A program made the translations under genes and the position numbers. 9,372 bases of DNA from positions 1 through 9,372 of the forward strand of contig CAJUSZ010000045.1 in NCBI GenBank assembly GCA_910589425.1, given 5' to 3'. Every line of letters begins with the position of its first letter. The first letter of the stretch is position 1. Shown piece by piece: positions 5,741 through 9,372 of this stretch. The notes under the pieces are model-generated. The model searched no databases and was not told the origin of the DNA. It saw only the letters and a program-made list of their open reading frames with translations. This stretch comes from an uncultured Muribaculaceae bacterium. Its GTDB lineage: Bacteria > Bacteroidota > Bacteroidia > Bacteroidales > Muribaculaceae.

Positions 5741-6871
5741 TCATGGGTTGAGAAACCGGTATTTATAGAAAAGCACACGCCTCACCCGGGCAGCGATCAG
5801 TGAGTCTGTAAGGATACCCGCAGCCAGCGCTGATTTTACAGCTTCGATCTCCTTTCTCGTATCCCGGGGAGACAGAATGATGTCCGCTCCGGCAATCAGT
5901 GCCTCGACCGCTGTCGATCCCGAAGAGCCGCAGGAAGTGGCGCCATCCATATTGAGCGCATCGGTGATCACAAGCCCCTTGAAGCCAAGATCCACGCGCA
6001 GCAGATCCGTTATGACCGCACCGGAGAGAGAGGCGGATCTCATGGCAGGATCAACCGCGCTTACGGCGAGATGACCCACCATTACAGCCGACAATCCCGA
6101 TCCGATATATTCCTCGAACGGAGGCAGCGCCTCTCTCTGCAAAAAGCTCAATGGCTCCGCTATGACCGGAAGTCCGCGGTGGCTGTCTCCATCGGCGCAT
6201 CCATGACCGGGAAAATGCTTGGCCACACTGATCACACCCGAATCCTCAAGACCTCTCGCAAAACCTACACCAAGCTCAGCCACAAGCTCCGGATCGGCCC
6301 CGTAGGAACGGCGTCCGATATAACCTGAAGGATTCTTCTCCACATCAAGCACTGGCCCGAGGATCATATTGATGCCGCGGGCACGGCTCTGGCGGGCGAG
6401 TTCCACACCGAGTTCATACATTTTTTGTCCGTCGGCGGATTTACCGAGTTCAGCCGCCACCGGCATGGACGGAGCATCGGAGAGCCGCATCGCCAGACCT
6501 GTCTCGGCATCCACCGACACCCAATGGGGCACGCCGCCGGCCAACGACGCAAGAGTGTCGGCTATCCTCGTGGCTCCTTCCGAATCACCTTTAAGCAACA
6601 CCACTCCCCCGACATGATCCTGCGACGCATACTCAGCTGCCAGACGAAGCGTCGCCGGATCCGCACTCGCATATAAGGCTGGCATGAAAAGCTGGCCGAC
6701 ACGCTGGTCGACAGTCATATCAGAAACCAACGAATCAGCCCAGCCATAAGCCTCCGCAGTATAGTCCTGAGCCTGAATGCCGGATCCGGAAGACCGGGCG
6801 TCCCGCGGAGCGCAGCCTGCCGTGATTATGCCGGCTACGATTAACAGTAATATGGATCTCAGGCAAAACAT
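5741..6871 (-). CDS. Glycoside hydrolase family 3 lipoprotein (beta-N-acetylhexosaminidase, NagZ-like)
   Basis: The 376-residue protein probably releases N-acetylglucosamine from cell-wall muropeptides or other GlcNAc glycans. Residues 1-20 are a lipoprotein signal peptide ending in the lipobox TAGC with Cys20 as lipid site, so it acts outside the cytoplasm, unlike the cytoplasmic NagZ of E. coli. The single GH3 barrel shows GQLFMP (59-64), KHFPGHG (218-224) with D229-S230-H231 of the NagZ-type catalytic loop, and TDALNM (303-308), where D304 fits the nucleophile. The DSH loop favours hexosaminidase over beta-glucosidase; exact substrate is inferred. No beta-lactamase-like second domain is present. 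It follows the nucleotidase gene with a 4-bp gap, so the two are cotranscribed and probably translationally linked. Confidence 0.88.
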   Translation of the reverse strand: MFCLRSILLLIVAGIITAGCAPRDARSSGSGIQAQDYTAEAYGWADSLVSDMTVDQRVGQLFMPALYASADPATLRLAAEYASQDHVGGVVLLKGDSEGATRIADTLASLAGGVPHWVSVDAETGLAMRLSDAPSMPVAAELGKSADGQKMYELGVELARQSRARGINMILGPVLDVEKNPSGYIGRRSYGADPELVAELGVGFARGLEDSGVISVAKHFPGHGCADGDSHRGLPVIAEPLSFLQREALPPFEEYIGSGLSAVMVGHLAVSAVDPAMRSASLSGAVITDLLRVDLGFKGLVITDALNMDGATSCGSSGSTAVEALIAGADIILSPRDTRKEIEAVKSALAAGILTDSLIAARVRRVLFYKYRFLNP

Positions 6872-6875
6872 CCGG

Positions 6876-8456
6876 TCAAAGCACCACCTCTTTCTGGAAC
6901 CGGCCTGTGGTGTCGGGTGCTATGGGAAGACCGAGCTTTGTCATGCTCTCCACATAGCGGAGCATCGGGACGGCCATCTCCACATCGTCGCGCCACAACA
7001 GTTTCCCTCGGCCGAATCCGGCGAGATCGTCATTGCCGGCGGCCACATAATCGATCGTGGCCACATTGTAGGTCTTGTCGGGATCCATCTCGCGCCCGTC
7101 GATCACCACACGCTTGAGATTGCCATCGCCATCCACCACCACACGCACATTCCCGCTTATGCCTTCCCCTCCCTTGCGGGCGGCCACACCGAGAGCGTCG
7201 ATTATGTCGCTTCCTTTCACCGCTGTTATTACTATATGGTTGGAGAACGGGAATGTGGCGAGCATCTGCCCTTCAGTTACGTCTCCGGCAGGCATGCTCT
7301 GGCGGATTCCACCGACATTCATCACCCCCATATCCAGATGCAGTGGCATCCCGTCGGCTCCGGCCATGCTGTCGAGCTTCAGTTGCCCGAACCATCGGGC
7401 GAAATCAGCGGTCCAGTTGGCATAGCCGCCATTGCGGTCGTCGCTGTCGAGATAATATAAAGAGCGGGCTATGACACGGTTGTTGACCGAATCCACCTTA
7501 CTTTTGAAAGGAGCAATGAAATCGGCCACTTTCTTGTCAAGCTTCTCAGCCGGGAAACGATCCGTTACATCAATCAGCTGATAGTCGAACTTATCCGGCG
7601 CCACACTTTTCAGCGCGTCGAGATCAATCTTTATATATCCGAGTTTCTTCCCGTATTTACCGGTCTGCGCCACGAGTACCGGACGTCCGACGGCATTCTC
7701 CACCAGCGACGGATATTTGCCACGGTTGCCAGGCTCTATGACCGTATGGCTGTGGCCTCCTATGATTATGTCTATATTCTCGCTCGCCCGGGCAAGATCG
7801 TAGTCAGTGGCCTTGTCGTTGTCTTTGACCACTCCTATATGGCTCACCACAACCACCAGATCGCATTTTTTATCTTTCTTGAGATATGCCGCTGTCGAGT
7901 TGGCCGTCTTGATCACATCCTTGAATCCGACACCCGTGATATTCTCTTTGGAGATCAGGCTTTCCGGATCCACATTGATCCCTATGAATCCTATTTTCCG
8001 TCCCCCGATCTTCTTTATGACGTAGGGATCAAACATCCCTTCGAGCGGAGTCCCCTTGAAGTCATAATTGGCCGAAAGCCTCGACGACTTTACATTCCTG
8101 TAGTTCCTGGCCAGCTCTTCCAGACCATTGTCAAACTCATGGTTTCCCAGAATCCGGATGTCGTATCCGAGCATATTCATCAGCGGATATTCCACCGCCC
8201 CTTTGAAATACTTGAAATAGAGTGTTCCCTGCACCATATCGCCTGCGTCGACAAGAACCACGTTCTTCTCGGCACGACGCACACTGTCGATTATGGCCTT
8301 GCGCTGCAAAACACCTCCTTTGCCATCCTTGTCGGGATCGATGAGGGAATGGGTGTCATTGGTATGAAGTATCACCAGATCTTCAGCAAAGGCGGCTCCC
8401 CCTGCCAGCGCCGCGCACATCAGACATGCGGCAATATGAGGTCTGAATTTTTTCAT
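6876..8456 (-). CDS. Secreted 5'-nucleotidase / metallophosphatase (UshA family)
   Basis: The 526-residue periplasmic or surface enzyme should dephosphorylate extracellular nucleotides (UshA-type also cleaves nucleotide sugars). Residues 1-24 are a signal peptide ending AFA; no lipobox cysteine is evident. The N-terminal two-metal phosphoesterase domain shows HTNDTHS (31-37), DAGD (70-73), GNHEFDNG (104-111), SHIGV (205-209) and GGHSH (233-237). The C-terminal nucleotidase domain, from about 330, shows MNVGGIRQ (379-386), FPFSNH (402-407) and YVAAGNDD (470-477), which forms part of the nucleoside-binding pocket in this family. Both halves are in one protein of normal length. It is the first gene of the operon with the GH3 lipoprotein, a pair that would suit salvage of nucleotides and amino sugars. 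Substrate range cannot be read from sequence. Confidence 0.92.
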   Translation of the reverse strand: MKKFRPHIAACLMCAALAGGAAFAEDLVILHTNDTHSLIDPDKDGKGGVLQRKAIIDSVRRAEKNVVLVDAGDMVQGTLYFKYFKGAVEYPLMNMLGYDIRILGNHEFDNGLEELARNYRNVKSSRLSANYDFKGTPLEGMFDPYVIKKIGGRKIGFIGINVDPESLISKENITGVGFKDVIKTANSTAAYLKKDKKCDLVVVVSHIGVVKDNDKATDYDLARASENIDIIIGGHSHTVIEPGNRGKYPSLVENAVGRPVLVAQTGKYGKKLGYIKIDLDALKSVAPDKFDYQLIDVTDRFPAEKLDKKVADFIAPFKSKVDSVNNRVIARSLYYLDSDDRNGGYANWTADFARWFGQLKLDSMAGADGMPLHLDMGVMNVGGIRQSMPAGDVTEGQMLATFPFSNHIVITAVKGSDIIDALGVAARKGGEGISGNVRVVVDGDGNLKRVVIDGREMDPDKTYNVATIDYVAAGNDDLAGFGRGKLLWRDDVEMAVPMLRYVESMTKLGLPIAPDTTGRFQKEVVL

Positions 8457-8576
8457 AGTTATGCTTATTTTCAGGTTATATTTGTCTATTTGCTTACATC
8501 CTGCCGGAAGACTGCTTCCGTCAAAGATATTACGCCGGGAATTCCGGTTTTGTTCTCACCGCAGCCTTCGGGTCTG

Positions 8577-8584
8577 CAAATATA
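8577..8584 (-). promoter_or_regulatory. Probable nucleotidase operon promoter -7 box
   Basis: Read leftward, TATATTTG matches TAnnTTTG exactly. A TTG lies 17 bases upstream, slightly closer than ideal. Transcription from about 8570 would give a leader of about 114 nt that contains a perfect CGGAAG-CAGT-CTTCCG hairpin (8505-8520). Confidence 0.5.
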
Positions 8585-8618
8585 ACAATATCGCACGGTT
8601 TCAAGGATATGAACACGA

Positions 8619-8658
8619 TCAAAAAACAAAAAAGGACGACGGAGCAATTCCGACGCCC
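8619..8658 (-). terminator. rplS Rho-independent terminator
   Basis: Read leftward, arms 8658-8649 and 8643-8634 form a 10-position GC-rich stem with one G-T wobble and one T-T mismatch. It is followed immediately by seven T, G, then six T (8633-8620). It starts about 45 bases after the rplS stop and is the clearest terminator in the window. Confidence 0.88.
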
Positions 8659-8702
8659 TCCTGAAGGGATTTTTCTTACCGTTGGGGATTTAACCGTTAC
8701 GA

Positions 8703-9068
8703 TCAAGCCTCGGCTTTCTTCACGCGGCGCTCTTTGATACGGGCTTTCTTACCTGTAAGGCCACGGAGATAGTAAAGCTTCGCACGACGTACTTTACCGT
8801 GCTTATTGACCACGATTGATTCGATGAAAGGAGATTCTATCGGGAAGATACGCTCCACGCCGATGCCATCGGAGATCTTGCGGACTGTGAAACGCTTCTT
8901 GTCCTCATGACCGCTGATACGGATCACCACTCCGCGGTACTGCTGGATTCTCTCCTTGTTACCCTCTTTGATCCGGTAGGCGATTGTGATGGTGTCGCCA
9001 GGGCCGAATTCCTCAAAATTCTTTTTGGGAGTGGCAAATGCCTCCTCCGCGATCTTAATCAAATCCAT
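8703..9068 (-). CDS. rplS: 50S ribosomal protein L19
   Basis: The 121-residue protein is L19 (bL19), a large-subunit protein at the interface with the 30S subunit. The match runs over the whole length: the N-terminal FGPGDTITI, then YRGVVIRISG, FTVRKISDGIGVERIFPIESP and the basic tail with KLYYLRGLTGKKARIKE. The ATG at 9068 is preceded by an AT-rich stretch without a clear Shine-Dalgarno. It stands alone, with its own consensus promoter and terminator, and is not in the rpsP-rimM-trmD-rplS cluster known from many other bacteria. Confidence 0.98.
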   Translation of the reverse strand: MDLIKIAEEAFATPKKNFEEFGPGDTITIAYRIKEGNKERIQQYRGVVIRISGHEDKKRFTVRKISDGIGVERIFPIESPFIESIVVNKHGKVRRAKLYYLRGLTGKKARIKERRVKKAEA

Positions 9069-9160
9069 TGATATATCGGTTTTATTTAAATGAATGGCAG
9101 CAATTTAGCGAGCTGCTTGAGCCTTAAGGGCGCGGCTCTCTCTTGCCAGAGATTGCAAAC
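9069..9160 (-). promoter_or_regulatory. rplS mRNA leader with small hairpins
   Basis: The leader of about 92 nt contains TCTCT-GGCA-AGAGA (9152-9139 read leftward), the palindrome CCTTAAGG (9122-9129) and GCAGC...GCTGC (9116-9097). L19 leaders that regulate rplS are established in Firmicutes; whether this one has the same role is inference. Confidence 0.35.
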
Positions 9161-9166
9161 CGACTG

Positions 9167-9197
9167 CAAAGTTAGCAAATTTTATCCGACCCGCAAA
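9167..9197 (-). promoter_or_regulatory. rplS promoter (full Bacteroidetes consensus)
   Basis: Read leftward, TTTG (9197-9194) is followed after exactly 19 bases by TAACTTTG (9174-9167), a complete match to TTTG-N19-TAnnTTTG. Transcription from about 9160 leaves a leader of about 92 nt. Confidence 0.8.
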
Positions 9198-9262
9198 AAT
9201 ATAACCGCCTCATTTTTCAATAATTTTCACAGGATTTTTAGAACCTGTTTAATATCGGGCCA

Positions 9263-9372
9263 TCAGTGCGTCAGTTCCCAAAGATCCGTCGTGAGATTGA
9301 CCATGAGGTTGGAGGCGCTCGGGAGTTTGACAGTTAGTGCTTTCAAAAAATAGTCTATAAAATTGACGCCGA
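9263..9372 (-). CDS. 3' end of an unidentified gene (partial, enters from the right edge)
   Basis: Reading leftward from the right edge, the frame gives GVNFIDYFLKALTVKLP, identical to the left-edge fragment, then 16 different residues beginning SASNLMVNL before TGA (9263-9265). The stop lies about 66 bases before the rplS -33 box. The shared part is encoded by the 53-bp inverted repeat; the tail is unique to this side. I do not recognise the protein. A multicopy transposase running into flanking DNA is one explanation, a recombined or duplicated gene another. Confidence 0.5.
   Translation of the reverse strand, partial: GVNFIDYFLKALTVKLPSASNLMVNLTTDLWELTH
9319..9371 (-). repeat. Right copy of the 53-bp perfect terminal inverted repeat
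   Basis: This is the exact reverse complement of bases 1-53. Identity stops abruptly on the inner side at 9318, and only one further base (9372) is visible on the outer side, so the true outward extent is unknown. Confidence 0.9.

Noticed and set aside
5562..5768. 68-codon frame on the plus strand
   Set aside because: It runs through hairpins and into the 3' end of the GH3 gene antisense; no recognisable protein.
6777..7460. 227-codon open frame on the plus strand
   Set aside because: It is antisense to the junction of the GH3 and nucleotidase genes; its His-rich translation reflects the complementary codons.
7746..8585. 279-codon open frame on the plus strand
   Set aside because: It is antisense to the nucleotidase gene, whose motifs and signal peptide are clear.
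9090..9353. 87-codon frame on the plus strand
   Set aside because: It crosses the rplS leader and promoter and the terminal repeat in antisense; the minus-strand frame is the one shared by both repeat copies.
1..9372. Composite transposon carrying the whole segment
   Set aside because: The enclosed genes are core genes with native-looking promoters and terminators, and no target duplication or complete transposase can be seen.

Overview
The window looks like Bacteroidales chromosome, perhaps from a gut Muribaculaceae-like lineage. The order is supported by several copies of the Bacteroidetes-type promoter (-7 box TAnnTTTG, TTTG about 19 bases upstream), weak Shine-Dalgarno sequences, and protein types such as folP next to cdaA and a GH3 lipoprotein. 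The family is a guess. All complete genes are ordinary core or housekeeping genes. No tRNA, rRNA, CRISPR array, complete insertion sequence or phage module was seen.

Layout: (1) bases 1-61 hold the last codons of an unidentified + strand gene, followed by a short non-coding stretch with a terminator-type hairpin (148-185). (2) A GTG-started cardiolipin synthase (324-1766, +) converges on cdaA, diadenylate cyclase (1776-2540, -), which lies downstream of folP, dihydropteroate synthase (2572-3417, -). (3) folP is divergent from typA/bipA (3530-5329, +). The 112-bp spacer between them is nearly mirror-symmetric, with a promoter -7 box in each arm. (4) A 411-bp palindrome-rich non-coding stretch separates typA from the convergent GH3 gene. 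(5) A secreted 5'-nucleotidase/metallophosphatase and a GH3 lipoprotein (8456-5741, -) form a two-gene operon with a 4-bp gap. (6) rplS (9068-8703, -) has a full consensus promoter, a leader of about 90 nt and a strong terminator.

Functional themes: membrane phospholipid synthesis (cls), c-di-AMP signalling linked to folate synthesis (folP-cdaA), translation and ribosome biogenesis (typA, rplS), and extracytoplasmic salvage of nucleotides and cell-wall sugars (nucleotidase and GH3).

The most unusual structure is at the edges. The first 53 bases recur as a perfect inverted copy at 9319-9371. On both sides the repeat reads as the end of the same protein, running outward to inward and leaving into unrelated sequence with different stop codons. 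This could be the end of a multicopy mobile element flanking the segment on both sides, a pair of inversion sites, or the point where an assembly broke at a repeat. The window alone cannot decide. I found no convincing new multi-gene system.
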